A stretch of DNA of 39,085 nucleotides from Psychromonas sp. (lineage in GTDB: Bacteria > Pseudomonadota > Gammaproteobacteria > Enterobacterales > Psychromonadaceae): positions 1 to 39,085 of the forward strand of contig JABXKR010000288.1 of NCBI GenBank assembly GCA_013619145.1, read 5' to 3'. The translations under genes were made by a program, and so were the position numbers. Below, one piece after another: positions 7,619-16,575 of this stretch. Under the pieces are notes generated by a model. The model was not told the DNA's origin and did no database searches. It saw only the letters and a list, made by a program, of their open reading frames with translations. Within the stretch, counting starts at the first letter, position 1. The number at the start of each line of letters is the position of its first letter.

Positions 7619-8683
7619 TTAATAAAAATCATTCCAGTTTATCTCGCTGACATCAACTCGCTCGTTGGCGATGTAATGTAAAAAATCGCCACTTTTTACA
7701 ACTGTTTCCGGATCCGGATTTAATGTCATATCATCACCATTTTTAAAATGGCTTAATGCAATTAAAATCATTGCATATTTGCTTTTAAATTTGCTAAATA
7801 ACAGTTCGAAATGAATCGGATTTTTAAGTTCAGGTGTCTGCAGGCAATATAATGTCGCACCACTCAGGGTTGAAAGTAAGTGCTCTGTTACTTGGCTTGA
7901 GCCCGGATCCTGCATGCTTCGTACCATCATTTGTGCGCTACTATCAATGCTGCATTCAATTTGCGGGCAATGGACTTTTAATAACTCGGCTTTGCTTTTA
8001 TCAAAAAAGTGCGCAGAGATGTTTGCATCCGAGCTAGTGTAAGTGGCGATACTGAGCGCGATAGACAGGGTTTCATCATCGGATTTGCCGTCAACAATAA
8101 TACGTTGTGCTTTACTTAATGCGATACGCTTGAGTTCGTCAATATCAGAAAAAGTACGCAGACGTGCAAAAGAAACTTCGTCAATATCCGGAAATGGATT
8201 TTTCATCTGCTCGGTAACACATAATAATATTTTCCGTTTCTGGCGCTTTTTATCACCGAGAATCAGTTCCACGATCTGCTCTGTTGAATGTTTGTCCCAG
8301 CAGAGCAGTAAGATGTGATCCTTGTAATGAGAGAAGTCATTAGTACCGTTCATATTAGATCTCGCTATATTTATAAAGAGTTGCGTTACTTTACCGATAA
8401 AAGAGGCGAAAACGATCAGCCCAGATGGGATTTGTACAAATGAAACGATCGCCTTGCCCGTATCTGTGACAGGACTGAAATCGCCAAATCCAACCGTAGA
8501 AACCACTACCATATTGTAATAAATAAACTCTAAGGGGTGCTGAGTTAATGCAGTTTCCCCGGCAAATACAAACAACAGATAAGTGATGCCGGCCTGTGCC
8601 AGCACCAAAAATAGCATCATGGGCCAAGTCAATCGGCGTGATAAGCGGCGGATAAATTTATTAATGCGTTGTAAGGGGAGCAT
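7619..8683 (-). CDS. Two-TM potassium channel with cytoplasmic RCK/TrkA-N-like domain
   Basis: The 354 residues show the pore architecture TM1 (about 20-42), pore helix, selectivity filter TVGFGD (63-68) and TM2 (about 78-103). A roughly 240-residue cytoplasmic domain follows, beginning HILLLCWDKHSTEQIVELI. That is where RCK/TrkA-N domains start, but the usual Gly-rich GxGxxG loop is absent, so nucleotide binding is doubtful. It probably conducts K+ across the inner membrane; the Phe in place of Tyr in the filter occurs in other bacterial channels. It starts 13 bp after ilvA, with AAGGA upstream, so it is probably the last gene of the rsgA-psd-ilvA run. Physiological role unknown. Confidence 0.82.
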   Translation of the reverse strand: MLPLQRINKFIRRLSRRLTWPMMLFLVLAQAGITYLLFVFAGETALTQHPLEFIYYNMVVVSTVGFGDFSPVTDTGKAIVSFVQIPSGLIVFASFIGKVTQLFINIARSNMNGTNDFSHYKDHILLLCWDKHSTEQIVELILGDKKRQKRKILLCVTEQMKNPFPDIDEVSFARLRTFSDIDELKRIALSKAQRIIVDGKSDDETLSIALSIATYTSSDANISAHFFDKSKAELLKVHCPQIECSIDSSAQMMVRSMQDPGSSQVTEHLLSTLSGATLYCLQTPELKNPIHFELLFSKFKSKYAMILIALSHFKNGDDMTLNPDPETVVKSGDFLHYIANERVDVSEINWNDFY

Positions 8684-8696
8684 TTATTGCTGATCC

Positions 8697-10232
8697 TTAG
8701 CTGTTATCGGCTTGTGATAAAAAGAAGCGATAAGCCTGATTATCGGTTTCATCTTTATAATTGTAACCAAGCTCGGTTAAATGCTCACTGAATGCCTCTA
8801 TATCTTCATCTAGTTCAAAACCTGCTAGAACCTGTCCATAAGCGGCCCCATGATTGCGGTAATGGAAAAGCGTGATATTGGCGTGGGTGCCGAGCATGTT
8901 TAAAAACTTAATCAGCGCATTCGGGTGCTCAGGAAATTCAAAGCTGTATAAGCGCTCTTTTAAGTCGCTAATTGGCGCGCCGCCAACCATATAACGGACA
9001 TGTAACTTTGCCATTTCATCATTACTTAAATCTGCAACAGAATAACCTGTGCTTGCTAATTTTTCGGTTAGTATCAACAGTTCATCGTGTCCCTGTGGTG
9101 TTCTTATACCAACAAAAATATTGGCTTCTTTACGTGAATTAAAACGATAATTAAATTCGGTAATTGCGCGCCCATCAAGCTCATTACAAAAGGCTAAAAA
9201 TGCTCCCTGTTTTTCAGGAATGGTAACTGCCAGTATGCTCTCTTTTTGCTCACCTAATTCGCAACGTTCGGACACATAACGCAGGCCATGAAAGTTGACG
9301 TTTGCGCCACTTAAAATAGCAGCAAGGCGTTGATCTTTAACTTCATGTGATTGACAATATTTTTTTAATCCGGCAACTGATAATGCGCCTGCAGGTTCCG
9401 AGATTGCGCGGGTATCTTCAAATATATCTTTAACGGCGGCACAAATTTCATCACTGTTGACCGTGATCACCTGATCAATATACTGCTGGCATAAACGAAA
9501 TGTTTCAGTGCCAACTGTTTTAACGGCAACGCCATCGGCAAATAATCCGACTCTGCTTAAGGTGACAGGTCCACCATGATCCAGCGCCACTTTTAAACAA
9601 GCCGCATCTTCAGGCTCAACCGCAATAACTTTAATGTCGGGCAAAAGTTGCTTGATATATACAGCGATACCAGCGGCTAAACCGCCTCCGCCAACAGGTA
9701 CAAAAATTTTATCGAGGTGGGCATTTTGCTGTAATAACTCTTTGGCAACTGTACCTTGGCCTGCAATCACATCCGGATCATCAAAAGGGTGGATCAAGGT
9801 GTAATTATGCAATTTGGCGAGTGCTTTACAATGCTCACTGGCCGCATCAAAACTATCACCAAATAAAACGGTGGTTGCACCCAATGCGCGAACAGAATTA
9901 ACTTTAATATCGGGGGTGGTGCAGGGCATTACAATGGTTGCTTTAAGCCCCATTCGTTTAGCTGAAAGCGCAACACCTTGCGCGTGGTTGCCCGCAGAGG
10001 CTGCGATCACACCACGTTGTTTCTGTAACTCAGTTAAATTCGCTAATTTATTATAAGCTCCCCGTAATTTAAATGAATGCACGGGCTGCAGATCTTCGCG
10101 TTTTAATAAGATCTGATTATTTAAACGCTTTGATAACTTATTCAGCGGTTGCAATGGTGTTTCAACGGCTGCTTCATAAACAGGAGCAAGTAAGATTTTT
10201 TTTAAGTATTGTGCTGCCGATAATTGGGTCAT
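8697..10232 (-). CDS. ilvA: Threonine ammonia-lyase (threonine dehydratase), biosynthetic
   Basis: This 511-residue PLP enzyme deaminates threonine to 2-oxobutanoate, the first step of isoleucine synthesis, in the cytoplasm. The PLP lysine lies in SFKLRGAYN near residue 53, and the phosphate-binding loop is GGGGLAAG near residue 180. The last 180 or so residues form the two ACT-like regulatory domains (start near ESILAVTIPEKQGAF). Length and both domains match the biosynthetic, isoleucine-inhibited enzyme (E. coli IlvA 514) rather than the short catabolic TdcB. It lies alone here, 15 bp after psd, not with other ilv genes. Confidence 0.95.
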   Translation of the reverse strand: MTQLSAAQYLKKILLAPVYEAAVETPLQPLNKLSKRLNNQILLKREDLQPVHSFKLRGAYNKLANLTELQKQRGVIAASAGNHAQGVALSAKRMGLKATIVMPCTTPDIKVNSVRALGATTVLFGDSFDAASEHCKALAKLHNYTLIHPFDDPDVIAGQGTVAKELLQQNAHLDKIFVPVGGGGLAAGIAVYIKQLLPDIKVIAVEPEDAACLKVALDHGGPVTLSRVGLFADGVAVKTVGTETFRLCQQYIDQVITVNSDEICAAVKDIFEDTRAISEPAGALSVAGLKKYCQSHEVKDQRLAAILSGANVNFHGLRYVSERCELGEQKESILAVTIPEKQGAFLAFCNELDGRAITEFNYRFNSRKEANIFVGIRTPQGHDELLILTEKLASTGYSVADLSNDEMAKLHVRYMVGGAPISDLKERLYSFEFPEHPNALIKFLNMLGTHANITLFHYRNHGAAYGQVLAGFELDEDIEAFSEHLTELGYNYKDETDNQAYRFFLSQADNS

Positions 10233-10247
10233 TGGCGCGTAAATTTC

Positions 10248-11108
10248 CTATTTTGTCTCAATGGTGGTTGCAAATAGTTCACCTAAACGTGTCACCGAGC
10301 CAGCCTGTAAATCTTCCGGAAAATGAACACTGTCTTTCGGGAATAGCGCAACAATGGTGCTGCCTAACTTAAAACGTCCCATTTCAGCCCCTTTTTCAAG
10401 GGTAATATCTTGATCTTTATAATCCCAATATCTGATCTCTTTGTTTGTTGTTGGGGCAATGGTGCCACTCCATACAGTTTCAATACTAGCAACAATAGTT
10501 GCTCCCACTAATACCATAGCCATTGGTCCGATTGCTGTTGAAAAAATAGCAACGGCACGTTCATTTCGTGCAAATAAGTTCGGCACATTTTCAGCGGTTA
10601 ACGGATTAACAGAAAAAAGATCACCAGGGATAAAAATCATCTGCTCTAATTTACCCGTGATTGGCATATGAATACGGTGGTAATCTTGTGGAGATAGATA
10701 AATGGTAGAGAATAAACCGTCATCAAATGGAGCTGCAATATCATCACGTCCGCCTAACAGTTCGCGCAAGCTGAAATCATGCCCTTTGGCTTGAAAAAGT
10801 CGTCCGATTTTAATATCGCCTAACTGACTTACTTTACCGTCAACCGGCATTACAATATTTTCTTCGCCTGCAACTATCGGGCGTATGCCGTCACGCAGTT
10901 CACGCGTAAAAAAGTCATTAAAGGTTTTAAAACAGGCCGGATCTGAGTGTTTTGCTTCACTCATATCGATTTTAAATTTAGCGATGAACTGTTTAATTAA
11001 AAAGGTGGTTAATTTACCTGCTTTCGCGCCGGCTAATTTGCCTGCTAAACGAGAAACAAGGTGTTTTGGTAAAAGGTACTGGCCAATAATTTTAAGCTGA
11101 TCAATCAT
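10248..11108 (-). CDS. psd: Phosphatidylserine decarboxylase proenzyme
   Basis: This 286-residue protein converts phosphatidylserine to phosphatidylethanolamine at the inner membrane. The self-cleavage site LGST is present (G249-S250, in FKLGSTIVALF); cleavage makes the pyruvoyl prosthetic group on the small alpha chain. The conserved YHRIHMPITG segment, with its catalytic histidines, is seen near residue 143. It follows rsgA by 20 bp, the usual partnership in gammaproteobacteria, and precedes ilvA. Confidence 0.95.
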   Translation of the reverse strand: MIDQLKIIGQYLLPKHLVSRLAGKLAGAKAGKLTTFLIKQFIAKFKIDMSEAKHSDPACFKTFNDFFTRELRDGIRPIVAGEENIVMPVDGKVSQLGDIKIGRLFQAKGHDFSLRELLGGRDDIAAPFDDGLFSTIYLSPQDYHRIHMPITGKLEQMIFIPGDLFSVNPLTAENVPNLFARNERAVAIFSTAIGPMAMVLVGATIVASIETVWSGTIAPTTNKEIRYWDYKDQDITLEKGAEMGRFKLGSTIVALFPKDSVHFPEDLQAGSVTRLGELFATTIETK

Positions 11109-11128
11109 GATATTCTCTTCTTCGATTG

Positions 11129-12169
11129 TTAATAAGTGTTTGGATTACGATTACGCGCGTTTTTTGCATCATCCATGGTTTCTAAGATACGTAAAAAGCT
11201 ATGGTAACGTGCCTCATCAATTTTACCCGTTTCAACAGCTTCAACTAACGCACAACCAGGATCGCCTTTGTGGGTACAGTCACGGAAACGACATTCACCT
11301 AAAAATGGGCGGAACTCTATAAACCCGGTGGCGATACGATCTGCTGCTAAATGCCATAATGAAAACTCACGAATACCCGGGCTGTCAATCAAGTCTCCAC
11401 CTTCCGGGAAATGGTAAAGGCGCGCCGTGGTGGTCGTATGCTTACCTAATCCTGAAGCTTCAGATATTTCACCTGTTATCGCGTCAACTTCGGGTAATAA
11501 CATATTTAATAACGAGGTTTTACCTACACCTGATTGGCCGACAAAAATATTAATTTTATCTTTCATAACGCTTTTTAAAGCGGTTAATCCATCGCCATGC
11601 ATTGAGCTATATAAAACCTGATAACCGATATCTCGGTAACTCTGTAACTCCTGGTCAATCATTTTTGCCGATTGTTCGTCTAACAGATCGCTTTTATTTA
11701 AAACAATAATCGGTGTAATACCAATATCTTCACAAGCCACTAAATAACGGTCAATAATATTGCGTGAAAATTCAGGTGCAATCGAGCTGACTATAATAAT
11801 ATGATCAATATTGGCTGCAATGGGTTTAATACCATCATAATAATCAGGGCGAGTTAATACAGTGGTGCGCGGGTGAACCGCTTCAACAACACCGCTGATG
11901 CCATGATATGCCTCATTGCCTGCACGCCATACAACACGATCGCCTGTTACTAGCGACTTTACCCCTCGGCGTAAATTACAGCGTTCGATATTACCATTTT
12001 CATCTTCAATATCAGCGTGTTGCCCAAAACGACTGATAACAATGCCTTGAAGTTGTGGGCCAAGTTCAGATTCATCCCATTGCTTGTCGTCATTTTTTTT
12101 CAAACGTTTATTCTGATTACTTTGAACACGGCGAACTTGATTTTTACTGAGTCGTTTTTTCTTAGCCAC
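11129..12169 (-). CDS. rsgA: Small ribosomal subunit biogenesis GTPase RsgA
   Basis: This 346-residue protein is a circularly permuted GTPase that checks late 30S subunit assembly. In order there is a basic N-terminal tail, an OB-fold (about 40-110), the G4 motif NKSD before the G1 P-loop GQSGVGKTS, then G3 DSPG. A C-terminal zinc domain carries [14 protein letters not shown] (Cys-Cys-His-Cys). The permuted motif order is diagnostic. It is the first gene of the minus-strand run and is divergent from orn. Confidence 0.96.
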   Translation of the reverse strand: MAKKKRLSKNQVRRVQSNQNKRLKKNDDKQWDESELGPQLQGIVISRFGQHADIEDENGNIERCNLRRGVKSLVTGDRVVWRAGNEAYHGISGVVEAVHPRTTVLTRPDYYDGIKPIAANIDHIIIVSSIAPEFSRNIIDRYLVACEDIGITPIIVLNKSDLLDEQSAKMIDQELQSYRDIGYQVLYSSMHGDGLTALKSVMKDKINIFVGQSGVGKTSLLNMLLPEVDAITGEISEASGLGKHTTTTARLYHFPEGGDLIDSPGIREFSLWHLAADRIATGFIEFRPFLGECRFRDCTHKGDPGCALVEAVETGKIDEARYHSFLRILETMDDAKNARNRNPNTY

Positions 12170-12275
12170 AGTTTTCCTTAGCTATCACATATTGTATTAA
12201 TCACGTATCATACTATATTTTTTAGGTAAGTTAGTAAAAGAGCCATCTCTAGCAGAGAAAAGGATCACAATAAGC

Positions 12276-12815
12276 ATGAATAAAAATAACCTTGTATGGA
12301 TCGATTTGGAGATGACCGGTTTAGATCCAGATACAGATAAAATAATCGAAATCGCAACTGTCGTCACGGACAGTGATTTAAATATTCTTGCTGAAGGGCC
12401 TGAATTTGTTATTCATGAAAGTAAAGAGACAATGGATGGCATGGATGAGTGGTGCACGGAGCATCACGGTAAATCGGGATTAACTGCACGGGTTATCGAA
12501 AGTGAAATTAGCTGTACTCAGGCTGAGCAAGCGACACTCGCATTTTTAAAAGAGTGGCTGCCGGCGGGAGCTTCACCATTATGTGGTAACAGCATCAGTC
12601 AAGACCGCCGTTTTATGGTGCGCTATATGCCCGAATTAGAAAAATTCTTCCATTACCGAAATATTGATGTCAGCTCAATTAAAGAGTTAGGTTATCGCTG
12701 GGCACCAGAGATGGTTAAAGCACATAAAAAATCAGGCACGCATTTAGCGTTGCACGATATTCGTGAATCAATATCAGAATTACAGCATTATCAAAAACAT
12801 TTCTTTAAATATTAA
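12276..12815 (+). CDS. orn: Oligoribonuclease
   Basis: This 179-residue DEDDh 3'-5' exonuclease degrades two- to five-base RNA fragments, including pGpG from c-di-GMP turnover. Catalytic D10 and E12 lie in [10 protein letters not shown], with the later acidic residues and H/D in [10 protein letters not shown]. Length equals E. coli Orn (181). AAAGGA lies upstream of the ATG at 12276. It is divergent from rsgA, the common gammaproteobacterial arrangement, and is followed by the glycine tRNA genes. Confidence 0.97.
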   Translation: MNKNNLVWIDLEMTGLDPDTDKIIEIATVVTDSDLNILAEGPEFVIHESKETMDGMDEWCTEHHGKSGLTARVIESEISCTQAEQATLAFLKEWLPAGASPLCGNSISQDRRFMVRYMPELEKFFHYRNIDVSSIKELGYRWAPEMVKAHKKSGTHLALHDIRESISELQHYQKHFFKY

Positions 12816-12861
12816 GCTTTCTTATTAACGAGAAAGCAAAAACTGCTCAAAAACTCAGCAA

Positions 12862-12900
12862 GCAAGCTTTTCTGTCTGTACTTTTGCAAAAAAAGCTTGC
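12862..12900 (+). terminator. Stem-loop between orn and the tRNA promoter
   Basis: GCAAGCTTTT (12862-12871) and AAAAGCTTGC (12891-12900) form a perfect 10-bp stem with a 19-base loop. A smaller GCTTTCT/AGAAAGC hairpin lies just after the orn stop (about 12816-12838). Neither has a strong U-run. The 3' arm overlaps the -35 box of the tRNA promoter, so the hairpin may end orn transcripts or be incidental. Confidence 0.45.
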
Positions 12901-12932
12901 ATTCATTTGTTCGCTCTCTATAATCGCACCCC
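12897..12932 (+). promoter_or_regulatory. Strong sigma70 promoter of the tRNA-Gly genes, GC-rich discriminator
   Basis: TTGCAT (-35, 12897-12902), a 16-bp spacer and a perfect TATAAT (-10, 12919-12924) are followed by CGCACCCC. Such a GC-rich discriminator is typical of stable-RNA promoters under stringent (ppGpp) control. The first tRNA begins about 57 bp past the expected start site. Confidence 0.8.
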
Positions 12933-12988
12933 ATACGAAGCAGGCATCAATTAGATGTAGCAAGGCTTAGTATAAAATAAGACGTGAC

Positions 12989-13063
12989 GCGGCACTAGCT
13001 CAGTGGTAGAGCACAACCTTGCCAAGGTTGGGGTCAAGAGTTCGAATCTCTTGTGCCGCTCCA
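12989..13063 (+). tRNA. tRNA-Gly (anticodon GCC), copy 1
   Basis: The 75 bases fold as a full cloverleaf. The acceptor pairs GCGGCAC with GTGCCGC, then come U73 and an encoded CCA. The anticodon stem CAACC/GGTTG holds the loop TTGCCAA, with anticodon GCC at 13021-13023, and the T-loop is TTCGAAT. It reads GGC and GGU glycine codons. It is identical to copy 2, 41 bp downstream. Confidence 0.98.
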
Positions 13064-13104
13064 ATTTCTAACTTAGAAGTTGAATCTTATTTGAAAATTA
13101 TGAA

Positions 13105-13179
13105 GCGGCACTAGCTCAGTGGTAGAGCACAACCTTGCCAAGGTTGGGGTCAAGAGTTCGAATCTCTTGTGCCGCTCCA
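13105..13179 (+). tRNA. tRNA-Gly (anticodon GCC), copy 2
   Basis: This is identical to the first copy over all 75 bases, with the CCA end encoded (13177-13179). The two are presumably co-transcribed from the promoter at 12897. No good terminator follows; instead the sequence runs into a decayed third copy. Confidence 0.98.
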
Positions 13180-13241
13180 AATCTTCCTTTTAAACTTCCT
13201 GTTTTTCCTTGACGATTTTCTTTATTATTTACTTCATTAAT

Positions 13242-13326
13242 ACACTATTAGCTCAATTTCTAGAGCACGACCTTGACCATAATTGTCGGGGTCATGAGAT
13301 GTTTTTTAGTCTCTTGTACCGCTCCA
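13242..13326 (+). pseudogene. Decayed third tRNA-Gly copy
   Basis: Recognisable pieces of the upstream tRNA-Gly lie here in order: ACTATTAGCTCA (D-arm), TAGAGCACGACCTTG, GGGGTCA, and TCTCTTGTACCGCTCCA at the 3' end. The 5' acceptor strand is lost, the anticodon stem is disrupted by an insertion, and the T-arm is interrupted by GTTTTTTAG. The sequence just after CCA (AAACTTCTTTTTTAAACTCC) also resembles that after copy 2, so the duplicated unit included the 3' flank. It cannot fold as a working tRNA. Confidence 0.85.
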
Positions 13327-13432
13327 AACTTCTTTTTTAAACTCCCAGCAAATGAAATATACCAATCTACAGCATTATTGTATTTGTATTGAGCTGAAAA
13401 CTTCATTTTATCCTCTAGTGAAATCCCCAATT

Positions 13433-14323
13433 TTATTCAATATCAAATGTCACCAGTTGCGGGCTGTGATCCGATGCCTCGGTTGCTAAACTTTCTGCTT
13501 TAATAACTTTTAAACCTCGAAAATAGATATGATCTAGCGCATGCCCGAAGGTAGTGACACGTTGATCTTTATTAAATAAAGCTTCATTGAAACCTGACTT
13601 GATTAACCTCTCTTCAATAGATACTAATCGCGCATCACTCCAGGTATTAAAATCACCGCTAAATATAACCGGTCCTTGGTGTGTTTTGATTAGATCGAGA
13701 TAGGGTTGGATCTGCTCGGCCAGCGGTGTGGAAGTCAAAGTGAAATTCACCCCATGCAGGTTAATAAGCAATAACAGGTCGGGGTTATTAGTAATAGCAT
13801 AACTGCTGGCTAGGCCTGTCTTGGGCACCATAATCCATGGCTCGTTGTAACGAGTGCCGCAAACAAATCTAGCCTGATTTTTGCTCTGCGTATTTACACC
13901 ATAAACAAATCCCTTATATTTGAATGCGTAATTTTGAAAATAAAATAAATTGTTTACCTCGCTAAAATTGTTTAACTCAGGTGAATATTTTACTTCCTGC
14001 AAGGTCAATAAATCTGCGCTTGCTGTCCACTCCTGCAGTTTTTGCTGCCATCGTTTTTTTTGTTGTTTATAAATATTCCAGTTTAATAAGGTAAAGGGGA
14101 GGGGAAGTTTTTTTTCATCCTCCTGATAGATCTGTTTAACGGGTGATAATTTGGGGCAACGACTCAGATAAACTTGCTGGTGATTATCAAAAATGGTTAG
14201 ACGTGAAGCAGCTTCAGGAAAAAAGGCCGAAGCATGACTCAACCCCGCAAATAAAAGCAGTAGCACGAGCATATAAGCTTTAAAAATTAATCTTGAGAAT
14301 GGAAATGTGATATGACGTTTCAT
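13433..14323 (-). CDS. YafD-family endonuclease/exonuclease/phosphatase (EEP) protein
   Basis: This 296-residue protein begins with a hydrophobic signal or anchor (about 14-32). An EEP fold follows, with the metal and catalytic motifs NWNIYKQQ, LLTLQEVK (Glu), GDFNTW (Asp/Asn), the histidine-bearing DHIYFRGL and terminal SDHSPQ. NWNIYKQQ, NLHGVNFTL, the GDFNxWS segment and YFRGL closely match my memory of E. coli YafD. The substrate is unknown; EEP enzymes cleave phosphodiesters in nucleic acids, lipids or small molecules. The N-terminus suggests a periplasmic or membrane-bound location. It is divergent from ndk. Confidence 0.78.
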   Translation of the reverse strand: MKRHITFPFSRLIFKAYMLVLLLLFAGLSHASAFFPEAASRLTIFDNHQQVYLSRCPKLSPVKQIYQEDEKKLPLPFTLLNWNIYKQQKKRWQQKLQEWTASADLLTLQEVKYSPELNNFSEVNNLFYFQNYAFKYKGFVYGVNTQSKNQARFVCGTRYNEPWIMVPKTGLASSYAITNNPDLLLLINLHGVNFTLTSTPLAEQIQPYLDLIKTHQGPVIFSGDFNTWSDARLVSIEERLIKSGFNEALFNKDQRVTTFGHALDHIYFRGLKVIKAESLATEASDHSPQLVTFDIE

Positions 14324-14400
14324 CTGGTTATATTCTTATTGATGGTATGGGGTAATCTGGTTATATTGCACGTTCAATTCATCATTTTAAGTCTTGTATT

Positions 14401-14835
14401 ATGCCACTAGAAAGAACACTTTCAATTATTAAACCAGACGCTGTTCGTAAACAACTAACAGGTATTATTCTAGCGCGTTTTGAGCAGGCTGGTTTAATAC
14501 CTGTCGCAGTCAAAATGCTACATCTATCCAAAGAGCAGGCTGAAGGGTTTTATGTTGAGCATCAAGGAAAAGAGTTTTTTGAGTCTTTAATCGAGTTTAT
14601 GACTTCAGGCCCCATTCTGGTGCAGGTTTTACAGGCTGAAAATGCGATCAGTCATTATCGCAACATAATAGGACAAACTGATCCCGCGCAGGCGGCTGCC
14701 GGAACAATTCGTGCTGACTTTGCACAATCGAAACAATATAATGCGGTGCATGGTTCAGATAGCCCTGTTTCAGCATCACGTGAAATTGCTTACTTTTTTT
14801 CTGATGATGAAATTTGCCAGCCAGTCGAATCTTAA
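14401..14835 (+). CDS. ndk: Nucleoside diphosphate kinase
   Basis: This 144-residue cytoplasmic enzyme moves the gamma-phosphate between nucleoside triphosphates and diphosphates through a phosphohistidine. The active-site signature NAVHGSD is present with H117, as in E. coli (143 residues). The N-terminal [11 protein letters not shown] and the GPILVQVL segment are also typical. The upstream ribosome binding site is poor, although the start is fixed by family alignment. Confidence 0.97.
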   Translation: MPLERTLSIIKPDAVRKQLTGIILARFEQAGLIPVAVKMLHLSKEQAEGFYVEHQGKEFFESLIEFMTSGPILVQVLQAENAISHYRNIIGQTDPAQAAAGTIRADFAQSKQYNAVHGSDSPVSASREIAYFFSDDEICQPVES

Positions 14836-14917
14836 TGCCTCGATTTGCTGACTCCATCTTTGCTGCTGGATTGGATCGAGTTAAGTGTTTATTGTTTTTA
14901 GAGTTTAGGAAATATTT

Positions 14918-15790
14918 ATGAGTGAATTATTTATGTTAATGGAGCAGGTGCCTGCCTTGCTTTATGGTTTTGTGACCATTTTGGGCGTGTTAATTGGCTC
15001 ATTCTTAAATGTTGTTATTTATCGTTTACCAGTGATGATGGAGCGGGAATGGAAAAGCGAATGTGCCGAATATTTTCCTGAGGCGAATCTAAAAATAGAA
15101 TCGGGGACGTTTAATTTAGTTGTGCCCCGTTCTCGTTGCCCGCAGTGCGATCATTTAATCGGATCTAGCGAAAATATTCCTCTGTTAAGTTGGTTATTGC
15201 AAAAAGGGCGATGCAAGCATTGCGCTTGTAAGATTAGTAAACGCTACCCAAGTATTGAACTATTAACAGGTTTATTATCCTTAGTGGTTGCCTATGTATT
15301 CCCGTTCGGCTGGCCATTACTGTTTGCTTTACTGTTTACCTGGGCGCTGATTAGTCTGACCTTTATCGATTTCGATACCATGTTATTGCCCGATCAGATA
15401 ACGTTACCTCTGCTGTGGTTCGGTTTATTAATAAATATTAACGGTACTTTTACTGGTTTAACAGATGCAGTTTTAGGTGCCGCCTTTGGTTATTTTAGTT
15501 TGTGGTCTATTTATTGGGTTTTTAAACTTTTAACGGGCAAAGAGGGAATGGGCTATGGCGACTTTAAACTGTTAGCTGCGTTAGGCGCATGGTTTGGCTG
15601 GCAAGCATTACCTTTGATTATTTTAATCTCCTCTTTTGCCGGTGCCATTATTGGCATTGCTGTGATATTAGCTTCGAAAGATAAGAAAAGTCGGCCAATG
15701 CCATTTGGCCCTTACCTTGCAATCGCGGGCTGGGTTTACCTTGTTTATGGTGCACAGTTAACGCAACTCTATTATTCATTAGTCCTGTAA
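14918..15790 (+). CDS. pilD: Prepilin peptidase / N-methyltransferase PilD
   Basis: This 290-residue inner-membrane aspartyl protease cleaves the leader of type IV prepilins and type II secretion pseudopilins and methylates the new N-terminus. The cytoplasmic insert carries a four-cysteine zinc site (CPQC at about 75, CKHC at about 98). The two catalytic aspartates are in IDFDTMLLPD and GYGDFKL. AGGAAA lies eight bases before the ATG. Usually it follows pilB-pilC; here those genes are absent and it is coupled instead to tadA (TAATG overlap), so its clients are encoded elsewhere. Confidence 0.96.
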   Translation: MSELFMLMEQVPALLYGFVTILGVLIGSFLNVVIYRLPVMMEREWKSECAEYFPEANLKIESGTFNLVVPRSRCPQCDHLIGSSENIPLLSWLLQKGRCKHCACKISKRYPSIELLTGLLSLVVAYVFPFGWPLLFALLFTWALISLTFIDFDTMLLPDQITLPLLWFGLLININGTFTGLTDAVLGAAFGYFSLWSIYWVFKLLTGKEGMGYGDFKLLAALGAWFGWQALPLIILISSFAGAIIGIAVILASKDKKSRPMPFGPYLAIAGWVYLVYGAQLTQLYYSLVL

Positions 15791-16332
15791 TGCCAGAGCA
15801 AACTAATAAGCAGCTGCTTGATGCGCAGCAAGCTATTGATGAAAAATGGATGAATTATGCTTTATCTCTGGCGGATAAAGCAGAGTTACAAGATGAGATT
15901 CCGGTTGGTGCCGTATTAGTTAAAGATGAAAAGGTTGTTGCTGAAGGTTGGAACTTATCGATCCTTAATCATGATGCTTGTGCTCATGCTGAAATTATGG
16001 CGATTCGTGAAGCGGGTAAAAAGATACAAAATTATCGATTAATTGATTGTACCCTGTATGTAACCTTAGAGCCTTGCCCAATGTGTGCAGGTGCGCTGGT
16101 TCATGCGCGTATTAAGCGTCTTGTTTATGGTGCGGGTGATTATAAAACGGGGGCTGCTGGCTCTGTTTATAATTTGGTGCGTTGTGAAAAATCAAACCAT
16201 CAAATAGAGGTGACAACAGATATTCTTAGCGAGCAATGTGCAACAAAAATTAGTAACTTTTTTAAACGTCGTCGCAAAGAGAAAAAAGCACTAAAAAAGC
16301 AACAATGCACCATTAGTTCATCTGCTCAATAA
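15790..16332 (+). CDS. tadA: tRNA-specific adenosine deaminase
   Basis: The 180 residues contain the zinc deaminase motifs HAEIMAI (proton-shuttle Glu) and PCPMCAGAL. The enzyme makes inosine at position 34 of tRNA-Arg(ACG), allowing CGU/CGC/CGA decoding. The start overlaps the pilD stop by one base. The 25 or so C-terminal residues are Lys/Arg-rich (FKRRRKEKKALKKQ), likely for tRNA contact. It is about 15 residues longer than E. coli TadA at the N-terminus. Confidence 0.95.
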   Translation: MPEQTNKQLLDAQQAIDEKWMNYALSLADKAELQDEIPVGAVLVKDEKVVAEGWNLSILNHDACAHAEIMAIREAGKKIQNYRLIDCTLYVTLEPCPMCAGALVHARIKRLVYGAGDYKTGAAGSVYNLVRCEKSNHQIEVTTDILSEQCATKISNFFKRRRKEKKALKKQQCTISSSAQ

Positions 16333-16358
16333 CCCCATTAAAATACAAAGAGTTCAAA

Positions 16359-16529
16359 ATGTCTAAAAAAATAGTTACCTTTGAATATGAAAAAGAAACC
16401 AAAAACAGTGTGCGTTATAAAGAAGTTCCTGAGCCGGGACAGGCACCAATTGTAGGTAGTTTATATGTGCAAAAGTGGTTTGCTGGTAATTGCAAAGAGC
16501 TGCAAGTGAGTATTGATAAAAAAGAGTAA
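16359..16529 (+). CDS. Small conserved-looking protein, function unknown
   Basis: A 56-codon frame begins ATG (AAAGAG seven bases upstream) 26 bp after tadA and ends TAA. The product starts MSKKIVTFEYEKETKN. It has a central Pro/Gly turn (VPEPGQAP) followed by a beta-like segment (IVGSLYVQKWFAG), and is charged at both ends. It has no signal or membrane segment and one cysteine (C45). The composition and good start support a real gene, probably in the tadA transcript. I do not recognise the family well enough to name a function. Confidence 0.7.
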   Translation: MSKKIVTFEYEKETKNSVRYKEVPEPGQAPIVGSLYVQKWFAGNCKELQVSIDKKE

Positions 16530-16575
16530 TAGATGAAACGATTAAAATAATCTAATTGCAGAAATCATCAGTTAA

